Source: HGM04593 sp045636545 (GTDB lineage: Bacteria; Bacteroidota; Bacteroidia; Bacteroidales; Bacteroidaceae). From it: DNA of 33,415 nt. The stretch is from contig JAZTXR010000060.1 in the NCBI GenBank assembly GCA_045636545.1, forward strand, positions 1 through 33,415, written 5' to 3'. Each line of letters opens with the position of its first letter. Position 1 is the stretch's first letter. The notes under the pieces are model-generated. The model did no database searches. It was not told the origin of the DNA and was given only the letters and a program-made list of their open reading frames with translations. Both the position numbers and the translations under genes were made by a program. Shown one piece after another: positions 1 to 7,214 of this stretch.

Positions 1-186
1 CAGAGACAATGTTGCGAGTAAGTGAGTGCAGAATCAAGTTTACTTGAATTATGCCGAGCGTGAGCAACTTCACTAAAAGTAAAGCGACGAGGGATCTTTA
101 ACAACGGTATACGAGATGTCTCCACTACGGTCGACATGACATCTACGCGTTTTTTTAGTATGTGGGTCAACTGCTATATTATTACC
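1..186 (-). repeat. Intergenic repeat element, copy A (cut by window start)
   Basis: No gene is visible here. Read on the minus strand from 186, the element starts with the end sequence GGTAATAATATAGC followed by GTTGACCC. It then matches, over 76 nt (186 down to 111), the start of the element at 6441-6515, with one substitution and one 1-nt gap. Beyond 110 the two copies diverge. The stretch near 113-152 can fold into an imperfect hairpin of the kind seen in bacterial REP-like intergenic repeats. Nothing shows that it encodes protein; it may be a non-autonomous mobile or REP-like element. Confidence 0.7.
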
Positions 187-221
187 GTAACATTTGCGGC
201 AATAAATAAAAGGCTTCTCAA

Positions 222-253
222 TTTGTGTATTCCCATTAATTTATTTATCTTTG
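222..253 (+). promoter_or_regulatory. Bacteroidota-type promoter of the GH27/GH16 gene
   Basis: A TTTG at 222-225 and TATCTTTG at 246-253, 20 nt apart, match the -33 TTTG and -7 TAnnTTTG elements of Bacteroidota. Transcription should start near 260, giving a leader of about 40 nt before the ATG at 301. Confidence 0.65.
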
Positions 254-300
254 ATAAATTTATTTAACATACCGCGTGGGATATCTAATATAACTATAAT

Positions 301-3300
301 ATGAAGAAACTTTTTTACGCTTTGGCGTTGTCGTTGCCTCTTTGTGCAGCGGCCGACAATCCCCCTCTCATGGGCTGGAGTTCGTGGAATGCTTATGGTT
401 TCCAAATCAACGATTCTGTAATTCAGGCTCAGGCCGATGCAATGGTTGAACTTGGTTTCAAGGAGTGTGGCTATGACCACATAAACATTGACGACGGTTT
501 CTTTGGCGGCCGTGATGCCGGGGGCAACCTGCTCATTCACCCCGAGCGTTTCCCCAATGGACTGCGCGGGCTTGTGGATTATATTCATGCCAAGGGATTG
601 AAAGCCGGTATATACAGTGATGCGGGCCGTAACACCTGTGCTTCGTTCTGGGGTAAACCAAAGGATGAGATTGGTCGTGGCGTTGGTCTTTATGGTCATG
701 ATGCTGCGGATTTTGACCTTTTCTTCAACCCGGAGAAACTGAATTTCGATTTTATAAAGATTGACTATTGCGGTGCCGATGCCGGCAACAACGACGAGGG
801 GCTTGACCTTGACGTTGAACAGCGCTACAAGGAGATTGCCGCAGCCATCAAGGCCGTCGGCCGTGACGATATCACCTGGAACATCTGCCGTTGGGCATTC
901 CCCGGTACATGGGCGTGCGAGATTGCCGATTCATGGCGCACGACCGAGGATATCTATCTTGGTTGGGAGTCCGTGAAGAGCATCATAAACCAGAGCCTCT
1001 ACCTGTCGGCTTATACAAGCTATGGCCGTTACAACGACATGGATATGCTTGAGGTCGGTCGCGGCTTGACCGAGGAGGAGGACAAGACCCACTTTGGTAT
1101 GTGGTGTATCATGAGCTCTCCTCTGCTCATCGGTTGCGATATGAACGACATAAAGGGCAATGCGCTCGAGCTTATGCAGAATAAGGAACTCATAGCATTG
1201 AACCAGAACACTCTTGGCTTGCAGGCATACGTCGTGAAGCGCGAGAACGGTGGCTATGTTCTTGTTAAGGATGTCGATGAGAAGTATGGCACAAAGCGTG
1301 CGGTGGCTTTCTATAACCCGACGGATGCCGAAATAAGCATGAGCATCGCTTTCTCGCAGCTTGACCTTGCGGGTGAGGTAGCTGTGCGCGACCTTTTTGC
1401 AAAGAGAAATCTTGGCATTTACGAGGGTACATATTCAGTGACTCTGCCGGCTCACGGAACAAGAATATACAGGCTCGAGGCACAGGAACGTCTTGAGCGC
1501 AAGGTATATGAGGCCGAGACTGCTTGGCTCACCGACTATCAGGAGATAAAGAACAACGAGGTGTATGGCACTGCAATCTATGCCGAGAAGAGCAGTTGCT
1601 CGGGTGGTGTGGCTGTTGGCTGGCTCGGTAACCGTGACAGCAACGACTTGCAGTGGCGCAATGTATACAGCAAGGATGGCGGTGAATATACCTTGCGTGT
1701 GTATTTCGTCACCGGCGATAACCGTACTATGAAGCTGAGTGTCAATGGTGGCGAGCCTATGACATTTACCGGCAATTCGGGCGGATGGGGCACCGTAGGC
1801 TCTGCCGATTTTGACGTGGTTCTTGAAAAGGGCGAGAATATGGTGCGCCTTTTCAACGAGAACGGATATATGGGTGACATTGACAAGATGGAGCTTGTGG
1901 ACAAGAGTGCGCCCGTGGTGACCGAGGATTATCCCATTGTTTTTGACAAGAACCAGGGCTACACTCACGCCAGCCGTCGTTTGAACACCGTTTCGCTTGG
2001 CGGGCAGACATTGCAGTTGCCCAAGCCATTGAAGGTGTACAGCGAGATAGTTGATGGTTGTTTCCATGCAAAAGCGGGTGAGACCGTGACACCGTCGTTC
2101 GGCTTCACAGGTACTTGGATGAACGGTTTTGTCTACATTGACCGTGGACAGGACGGCGCTTTCGATGCGGAATTGAATGCCGATGGCTCAATCCCTGCTG
2201 GCAGCGATATAATGGCATTCTCATACGCTGAGCCTGATTTAGGCTCGGGGACAGGCTACAACAGCAAGGGAGAGCGCGTTACAAAAGCCGATGTGCTCAA
2301 TCCACCTGCATTCACAATCCCCGCCGATATGGCACCGGGCTACTACCGTATGCGCTACAAGGTTGACTGGGCATCAATTGACCCTGCCGGCCGCCGCGAG
2401 GATGGCAATGGCATAATAAAGAACGGTGGTGCCATCTGCGATGTGTGCATCAATATACACAATGAGGACGGTGCGCTTGAAGCTGTTGCCGAGAATGGTA
2501 CACTGCTTGCTGCCGACGGTTCGCAGTTGCCGGCTACAGTGCCTTTCGGGCAACCATTGGCCGTGAAGGTGGTTCCGGCCGAGGGATATTCACTCGATTA
2601 TATAAAGGTGGTTCACGGCCATAACCTTGATGGCGAGGCAGTGGTGCACGGTGTGGCGCAGTATGATGAACTTGTGATGCCTGCATATACCTTGAAGGGT
2701 GATGTCGTTACAATCCCTGCGGTTTATGTGGATGGTGATTTGAGAATAACAGCGCAGTTCGTGCAGCTGCAGGGCAGCGATGCCGGTGACGGCTATGCAT
2801 TGCTCTTTGACAAGGATGCGACAGCTACCGGTGCACACGATATCACGGTGGGCGTGAACAGCGAACTGTTCAAGGTAGCTGGCAATGCTGCATATTATGA
2901 TTTGACCTCGGAGCCGGTGCTCCTTGCGGGTACAAGAAATGTGTTGCTTGATATTCAGGGCGCTGCAGGCAAGGATGCCTATCTGTATGTTGACCTTGAC
3001 AATGACGGCCGCTTTGCCGTGATGCTGGGCGCTGACGGAACACCGGGCGTGTCGAGCGAACTGGTGGCTTTCTCTTGCCACAACGGAATTGACAGCGACG
3101 GCGATGCGGCGGTGAGCGGCGCATCAGCAACCTTGCCGATATACAGGATTGGCGAGGTGTTGCCCGATGGTGTCTACCGTGCGCGCCTGAAGTTGGATAA
3201 CAGCAACCTCAACCCTGGCGGTTCCGACGATTTCGTTGCCAAGGGTGGTGTGGTAGTCGACTTCTTGCTCAACCTTGTGAGTGGAAACAGGGCATTGGTG

Positions 3301-4548
3301 CTGAATACCGTTGATGGCAGTATCGATGGCGAGAACTACACGGCTCTTCCAATGACGGTTACTCCAGGCAATGGTTTTACAGCAGTGTTGCGCGGTGCTC
3401 CGGGCTTTGTGTGCAAGGAACTTGTTGTGCGCCATGGCCACAACATCGGCGGTGAGCAGTCATTGAACGGCAATGTGCAGTGGCGCGAGGATACGGTTCC
3501 CGTTGTTGACGGCAAGGCTGTTGTGGGCGGTTCGCTTGTGGATGGTGATGTGGAACTCAATGCCGTGTTTGTTCCCGGCGAGGATTGCGAGTGGCAGCTT
3601 GTCTTCAGCGACGAGTTCAATGCTGCTGATATGTCACAGCCGGTTGATGAGAAGTGGATGCGTTGCCAGCGCTACGGTGCAACATGGAACCGTTGGCTCA
3701 GCGACAGCAAGGAGGTCATCTACCTGCAGGGTGGCGACCTTGTTGCACGTGCAATACCTAACCCCGACCAGGAGAGCGATCCTGTGCCAATGATTACCGG
3801 CGGTATAAAGAGCAACAAACGTTTCGGCTTTACATACGGATATGTCGAAGGGCGCATAAAGTCCAATCCATGGACGGGTAACTTCCCTGCATTCTGGATG
3901 ATGCCCGAGGACCAGAGTGCCGGTTGGCCCGACTGTGGCGAGATTGACATTTGGGAGACCATTGACTCGCAGGAGCGCTCATGGCATACAGTACACAGCA
4001 ACTGGACATACGACCTTGGAAATACTAATAACCCGAAATCAAGCTTCAATGTATACACATCGCATGACCGCTATCATACATACGGCCTTAAATGGGACGA
4101 GACTTCATTGACCTGGTATGTCGATGGCAAGGAGGTGGCAAGCTATAGGAAATCGACCAACCAGTCGCAGCTCGACCAGGGGCAGTGGCCTTTTGACAAG
4201 CATTTCCACTTGATTCTCAACCAGAGCGTGGGTAACAATGCATGGGCTGCAAATGCCGATGTGACACATACATACGAGACACGCTTCGACTGGGTACGTG
4301 TGTATCAGACACCGGGTATGGTGAACACCGACGGTACTGTGGGTGTGGTAGAGATAACCGATGATTCAGCCGCACGCGTGTGGGTTGTCGATGGCGGTGT
4401 CGAGGTGAGCGTTGATGCTCCGCGCAGTGTTGCGGTATATGATGTTGCAGGGCGCGAGGTTGCAGCCGCATTCGTCAGTGGCACACACAGCTTCGTGCTG
4501 CCCGGCGGTGTATATGTGGTTGACGGTACAAAGGTTGTCATCAAGTGA
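301..4548 (+). CDS. Secreted GH27 alpha-galactosidase / CBM / GH16 fusion enzyme
   Basis: This 1,415-residue protein carries two glycoside hydrolase domains. A signal peptide (1 to about 18) leads into a GH27 alpha-galactosidase domain (about 20-395) with NPPLMGWSSWN at its start, nucleophile D155 in KIDYCG and acid/base D217 in WRTTED. A CBM6/35-like beta-sandwich follows (about 401-538, starting YEAETAWL). Two related GEVED-like modules come next (about 547-828 and 836-1095), each with a GHN motif near its end. A GH16 domain (about 1097-1338) has the catalytic GEIDIWE motif (E1214, E1219). The last 65 residues resemble a sorting-type C-terminal domain. GH27 removes terminal alpha-galactose and GH16 enzymes cut internal beta-1,3/1,4 gluco- or galactosidic bonds, so the protein may strip and cut one glycan. 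The substrate is not visible: plant or algal galactan and host O-glycan are both possible. It has its own promoter and appears monocistronic. Confidence 0.9.
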   Translation: MKKLFYALALSLPLCAAADNPPLMGWSSWNAYGFQINDSVIQAQADAMVELGFKECGYDHINIDDGFFGGRDAGGNLLIHPERFPNGLRGLVDYIHAKGLKAGIYSDAGRNTCASFWGKPKDEIGRGVGLYGHDAADFDLFFNPEKLNFDFIKIDYCGADAGNNDEGLDLDVEQRYKEIAAAIKAVGRDDITWNICRWAFPGTWACEIADSWRTTEDIYLGWESVKSIINQSLYLSAYTSYGRYNDMDMLEVGRGLTEEEDKTHFGMWCIMSSPLLIGCDMNDIKGNALELMQNKELIALNQNTLGLQAYVVKRENGGYVLVKDVDEKYGTKRAVAFYNPTDAEISMSIAFSQLDLAGEVAVRDLFAKRNLGIYEGTYSVTLPAHGTRIYRLEAQERLERKVYEAETAWLTDYQEIKNNEVYGTAIYAEKSSCSGGVAVGWLGNRDSNDLQWRNVYSKDGGEYTLRVYFVTGDNRTMKLSVNGGEPMTFTGNSGGWGTVGSADFDVVLEKGENMVRLFNENGYMGDIDKMELVDKSAPVVTEDYPIVFDKNQGYTHASRRLNTVSLGGQTLQLPKPLKVYSEIVDGCFHAKAGETVTPSFGFTGTWMNGFVYIDRGQDGAFDAELNADGSIPAGSDIMAFSYAEPDLGSGTGYNSKGERVTKADVLNPPAFTIPADMAPGYYRMRYKVDWASIDPAGRREDGNGIIKNGGAICDVCINIHNEDGALEAVAENGTLLAADGSQLPATVPFGQPLAVKVVPAEGYSLDYIKVVHGHNLDGEAVVHGVAQYDELVMPAYTLKGDVVTIPAVYVDGDLRITAQFVQLQGSDAGDGYALLFDKDATATGAHDITVGVNSELFKVAGNAAYYDLTSEPVLLAGTRNVLLDIQGAAGKDAYLYVDLDNDGRFAVMLGADGTPGVSSELVAFSCHNGIDSDGDAAVSGASATLPIYRIGEVLPDGVYRARLKLDNSNLNPGGSDDFVAKGGVVVDFLLNLVSGNRALVLNTVDGSIDGENYTALPMTVTPGNGFTAVLRGAPGFVCKELVVRHGHNIGGEQSLNGNVQWREDTVPVVDGKAVVGGSLVDGDVELNAVFVPGEDCEWQLVFSDEFNAADMSQPVDEKWMRCQRYGATWNRWLSDSKEVIYLQGGDLVARAIPNPDQESDPVPMITGGIKSNKRFGFTYGYVEGRIKSNPWTGNFPAFWMMPEDQSAGWPDCGEIDIWETIDSQERSWHTVHSNWTYDLGNTNNPKSSFNVYTSHDRYHTYGLKWDETSLTWYVDGKEVASYRKSTNQSQLDQGQWPFDKHFHLILNQSVGNNAWAANADVTHTYETRFDWVRVYQTPGMVNTDGTVGVVEITDDSAARVWVVDGGVEVSVDAPRSVAVYDVAGREVAAAFVSGTHSFVLPGGVYVVDGTKVVIK

Positions 4549-4618
4549 TGGCAACACTTTGCAACCCTGCTTTTTTTGATATTTTAAAATTTGGTAACTA
4601 ATAATGCCGTTTTAATGG

Positions 4619-4649
4619 TTGTATTTTCTGTCAAAAAGCACTATCTTTG
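4619..4649 (+). promoter_or_regulatory. Promoter of the bamD-rpoZ-DUF4293 run
   Basis: TATCTTTG at 4642-4649 is a full match to the Bacteroidota -7 element; TTGT at 4619-4622 is a partial -33 element 19 nt upstream. The predicted start near 4656 lies almost on an ATG at 4666, which supports translation from the ATG at 4714 instead. Confidence 0.6.
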
Positions 4650-4713
4650 CAAAGTTTTTTGATAAATGTGTCTAATAGGCGCCGTTGTTTCGGTTAGGGA
4701 ATCACCCACAGGA

Positions 4714-5529
4714 ATGAAAAGAATAGTATATATACTTACGTTGATGGTTGTGGCCTTGACATCTTGTGACAGTTATAACAAGGTGTACAAGACCAATGAC
4801 TATGACTATAGATACGAAACTGCAAAGGCTTATTACCTCGAGGGCAAGTACACCCAGGCGGCGGAGCTGCTGGAGTCTATGGTGACAATGCTCAAGGGTG
4901 GTGACAAGGCCGAGGAGTCGCTCATCCTGATTGCAAGGTGCTACTATGAGTCCAAGGACTATGAGACTGCATCGCAATACTTCAAGCTGCACTATTCGAA
5001 CTACCCGCGTGGCGAGTATGCCGAGTATGCACGTTTCTATTCGGGCAAGTCGCTGTTTATGGATATCCCCGAGCCCGAACTCGACCAGTCGAATACCTAT
5101 GCAGCCATCAACGAACTGCAGCTCTTTATGGAGTACTATCCCCACAGCGGCTACAATGCCGAGGCGCAGGATATGATAATGAAGATGCACGATGTGCTTG
5201 TGAAGAAGATGTACCTGTCGGCAAAGCTCTATTACGACCTTGGCGACCTTGCCTACATAGGCAACAACTACCAGGCCTGTGTCGTTACGGCGCAGAACGC
5301 ATTGAAGGACTATCCTTATACCAACCTCCGCGAGGAGCTCTCCATACTCATACTCAGGGCAAAGTACCAGATGGCTCACAAGAGCGTGGAGTCGAAGAAG
5401 ATGGAGCGTTACCGCAATACTATCGACGAGTACTACGCTTTCAAGACCGAGTTTCCCGAGAGCAAGTATATCAAGGAGGCCGACAAATACTACAAGGAGG
5501 CTGTGAAGACAGTCAAGATAACGGAATAA
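4714..5529 (+). CDS. bamD: Outer membrane assembly lipoprotein BamD
   Basis: A 271-residue lipoprotein of the BamD/YfiO family, a periplasmic TPR scaffold that works with BamA to insert beta-barrel proteins into the outer membrane. The start at 4714 gives a clean lipoprotein signal with lipobox LTSC (C18). An in-frame ATG at 4666 would add 16 residues that spoil the signal and lies too close to the promoter. TPR-like helix pairs follow, such as AKAYYLEGKYTQAAELLE and YPRGEYAEYARFYSGKSLF, and the length fits the family. It heads a run with rpoZ (23-nt gap) and a DUF4293 gene, an arrangement I recall as common in Bacteroidales. The long open frame on the opposite strand is a codon-bias shadow. 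Confidence 0.9.
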   Translation: MKRIVYILTLMVVALTSCDSYNKVYKTNDYDYRYETAKAYYLEGKYTQAAELLESMVTMLKGGDKAEESLILIARCYYESKDYETASQYFKLHYSNYPRGEYAEYARFYSGKSLFMDIPEPELDQSNTYAAINELQLFMEYYPHSGYNAEAQDMIMKMHDVLVKKMYLSAKLYYDLGDLAYIGNNYQACVVTAQNALKDYPYTNLREELSILILRAKYQMAHKSVESKKMERYRNTIDEYYAFKTEFPESKYIKEADKYYKEAVKTVKITE

Positions 5530-5552
5530 CAATATAATAATTGAAATAAAAG

Positions 5553-5891
5553 ATGGATTACAAGAAAACAAATGCTCCAACAAACACTGTCACACGCAAT
5601 ATGGCAGATTTTGTACACGAAACAGGTAACGTATACGAGTCGGTTGCAATCATCGGCAAGCGTTCGAACCAGATTGCGGCAGAGATGAAGGAGGAGTTGC
5701 TCAAGAAACTCAACGAGTTCTCATCATCAACCGACAATCTCGAGGAGCAGTTCGAGAACCACGAGCAGATAGAGATTTCACGCTATTTCGAGAGACTTCC
5801 AAAGCCTACACTCATTGCTGCACAGGAGTTCCTCGATGGCAAGGTGTACTTCCGCGACCCCGCAAAGGAGGTTGAGAGCGAGGAGGCTTGA
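5553..5891 (+). CDS. rpoZ: RNA polymerase omega subunit (RpoZ/Rpb6-like)
   Basis: A 112-residue protein resembling the divergent omega subunit of Bacteroidota, which helps fold and stabilise the beta-prime subunit of RNA polymerase. The segment NVYESVAIIGKRSNQIAAEM (residues about 26-45) matches the conserved Rpb6/omega helix. The C-terminus is acidic. It lies 23 nt after bamD and its stop is 20 nt before the next ATG, so the three genes are probably co-transcribed. Identification rests on the motif, the length and the neighbours. Confidence 0.85.
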   Translation: MDYKKTNAPTNTVTRNMADFVHETGNVYESVAIIGKRSNQIAAEMKEELLKKLNEFSSSTDNLEEQFENHEQIEISRYFERLPKPTLIAAQEFLDGKVYFRDPAKEVESEEA

Positions 5892-5911
5892 TACATAACC
5901 ATATATACGGT

Positions 5912-6379
5912 ATGAAATTACGTTTCTATCAGTTGATGTATGTGGCATCGCTTGTGCTCACAGTGCTTGCGTTGCTTGCTCCTGTAGCGGGTTTTGTCGA
6001 GGCCGATGGCGCGGTGGCACAGATGACCAACTTCAAATACACAGCGGCCGATGGCCAGGTCTCAAGGTCGGTCATCGCCCTTGGCATACTGCTTGTCTTC
6101 ACAGGCGTGGTGAACCTCTTTGGCCTGCTTGTGTCGCTGTTCAGCAACTTTGAACTGCAGAAGAGGGTCACAATACTCACAATGTTGCTGTTCGCCGGTT
6201 ATTACATACTGTTCTTGGTATATACACTGATACTCTCGGGCGATTCATCAATGGCAATTGAGGTTCCAATGCTCTATCCTTTCATGGCATTGACACTGAA
6301 CCTTGTAGCCTTTCTTCTGTTGCGCCGCTGCGAGGCAAAGATTATTGCAAAGGCGCTCGGTTTCCGCTTGAGGGACTGA
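5912..6379 (+). CDS. DUF4293-type four-helix membrane protein
   Basis: A 155-residue integral membrane protein with four hydrophobic segments, near the N-terminus (YQLMYVASLVLTVLALLAPV), in the middle (VIALGILLVFTGVVNLFGLL and ILTMLLFAGYYILFLVYTLI) and near the end (FMALTLNLVAFLLL). This layout and its place after rpoZ fit DUF4293, a Bacteroidota family of unknown function. The ATG at 5912 is preferred to an upstream in-frame TTG at 5888 that overlaps the end of rpoZ. It is the last gene of the run and is followed by a clear terminator. Confidence 0.8.
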   Translation: MKLRFYQLMYVASLVLTVLALLAPVAGFVEADGAVAQMTNFKYTAADGQVSRSVIALGILLVFTGVVNLFGLLVSLFSNFELQKRVTILTMLLFAGYYILFLVYTLILSGDSSMAIEVPMLYPFMALTLNLVAFLLLRRCEAKIIAKALGFRLRD

Positions 6380-6398
6380 TAAATGGATAAAATAATGT

Positions 6399-6436
6399 AA
6401 GCGTTTCTGTAACATTGGTTGCAGAAACGCTTTTTA
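6399..6436 (+). terminator. Rho-independent terminator after the DUF4293 gene
   Basis: AAGCGTTTCTG (6399-6409) pairs perfectly with CAGAAACGCTT (6422-6432) across a 12-nt loop and runs into a T tract (6431-6435). It lies 20 nt after the stop codon. Confidence 0.85.
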
Positions 6437-6440
6437 TTAA

Positions 6441-6861
6441 GGTAATAATATAGCATTGACCCACATACTGAAAAAACGCGTAGATGTCATGTCGACCGTA
6501 GTGGAGACATCTCGTTTGCTGTTGCAGAGATCCATTGCCTACGGCGATTTTGCAAACACTCGTTGTAAAAATTGGGGGTAAACTTGGTTTTAACTCGTTT
6601 AATTGCAAAATTGATAACACGCGCTTGTCGCAACCCACGCGGCAACACCTTGAACTGCTCCCCTGCCCGAGGGGACATTGCGAACGGGCAATGTTTGCGA
6701 CGGCGGGAGGTTTACCTCCCCAAAGGAGCGCCGTTAGGCTTTATCACGAAGTGGCTGAGGGGAGGAGTGCTACGCGTGACCTATTGCTGCGCGTATTGTC
6801 GAACAAAACTTTCGACTGCGCTCCCTTAGATGACATTTTGGGTCAACATCTATATTATTCC
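6441..6861 (+). mobile_element. Intergenic element with terminal inverted repeats, copy B
   Basis: A gene-free element of about 420 bp. Its left end (6441-6462, GGTAATAATATAGC then TTGACCC) recurs in inverted form at its right end (6840-6861, GGGTCAAC then ATATTATTCC). The first 75 nt match copy A at 111-186. The interior holds a GC-richer segment with CTCCCC/GGGGAG inverted stretches (about 6657-6775) of a type common between Bacteroidales genes. Short open frames inside look like no known protein. A MITE-like or REP-like nature is inferred; no target duplication is obvious. Confidence 0.6.
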
Positions 6862-6898
6862 TTTTTATAATTTAAAACAGCTTTCAATCTTTATTTAT

Positions 6899-6929
6899 TT
6901 TGTTTAAAGTTTTTTTATAGCTATCTTTG
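6899..6929 (+). promoter_or_regulatory. Strong Bacteroidota promoter in front of the LRR gene leader
   Basis: TTTG (6899-6902), a 19-nt spacer and TATCTTTG (6922-6929) form a full-consensus promoter. Transcription would start near 6936, about 280 nt before the LRR protein start codon. Confidence 0.75.
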
Positions 6930-7034
6930 CTGCGTTAGTGTGTTGACAAATGATTATCTGTGTTAATTCGTTGAATAATAAAAATGTGTGTAAAAAGGCT
7001 GCCGATAATTTGGTGGTCTTGGATTTTTGTATAA

Positions 7035-7060
7035 ACACACACACACACACACACACACAC
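7035..7060 (+). repeat. (AC)13 dinucleotide repeat
   Basis: Thirteen uninterrupted AC units lie in the presumed 5' leader of the LRR surface protein gene. Such tracts change length by replication slippage. TGTGTGT at about 6985-6991 could pair with it in RNA. Confidence 0.95.
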
Positions 7061-7119
7061 ATTCTTTTCTATAAATAATAATACAGTAGCGCTGTGTGCA
7101 GCGTCTGCCCGCATAAATG

Positions 7120-7162
7120 CCCGAGTGTAAAAATTGATTTTACGCTCGGGTTGTTTTTGTTG
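7120..7162 (+). terminator. Intrinsic terminator inside the LRR gene leader
   Basis: A 13-bp stem with one G-T wobble (7120-7132 with 7138-7150) and a 5-nt loop is followed by TTGTTTTTGTTG. It lies 52 nt upstream of the LRR start codon, an odd place for a simple terminator because the consensus promoter lies before it. A weak possible -7 element (TACCTTAG, near 7165) follows it. Confidence 0.65.
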
Positions 7163-7214
7163 TATACCTTAGTAATGCAAAATGAATGAATATTAACCAA
7201 ATAAAACACAAGAA

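Larger units (their letters stand above)
6936..7162 (+). ncRNA. Candidate leader or small RNA ending in an intrinsic terminator
   Basis: Between the promoter at 6899-6929 and the LRR gene at 7215 lies a transcribed stretch with no convincing ORF. It contains an (AC)13 tract (7035-7060), a small hairpin CGCTG/CAGCG (7090-7103) and a strong terminator. The terminator has a 13-bp stem, CCCGAGTGTAAAA (7120-7132) with TTTTACGCTCGGG (7138-7150), followed by a T-rich tail to 7162. The unit could be a free small RNA of about 225 nt or an attenuated leader that must be read through to express the LRR gene. I do not recognise it as 6S RNA, tmRNA or a known riboswitch. Confidence 0.4.

Noticed and set aside
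4666..4713. Upstream start for BamD
   Set aside because: It would put 16 residues before the lipoprotein signal and lies about 10 nt from the predicted transcription start.
4702..5583. 293-residue minus-strand open frame
   Set aside because: It is opposite bamD and has no recognisable motif; bamD has lipobox, TPRs, promoter and operon context.
5888..5911. TTG start for the DUF4293 protein
   Set aside because: It overlaps the rpoZ stop and adds a non-hydrophobic leader; the ATG at 5912 gives a normal membrane protein start.
6535..6870. Small open frames inside the intergenic element
   Set aside because: They have no start context or recognisable domain, and lie in a repeat with inverted ends.
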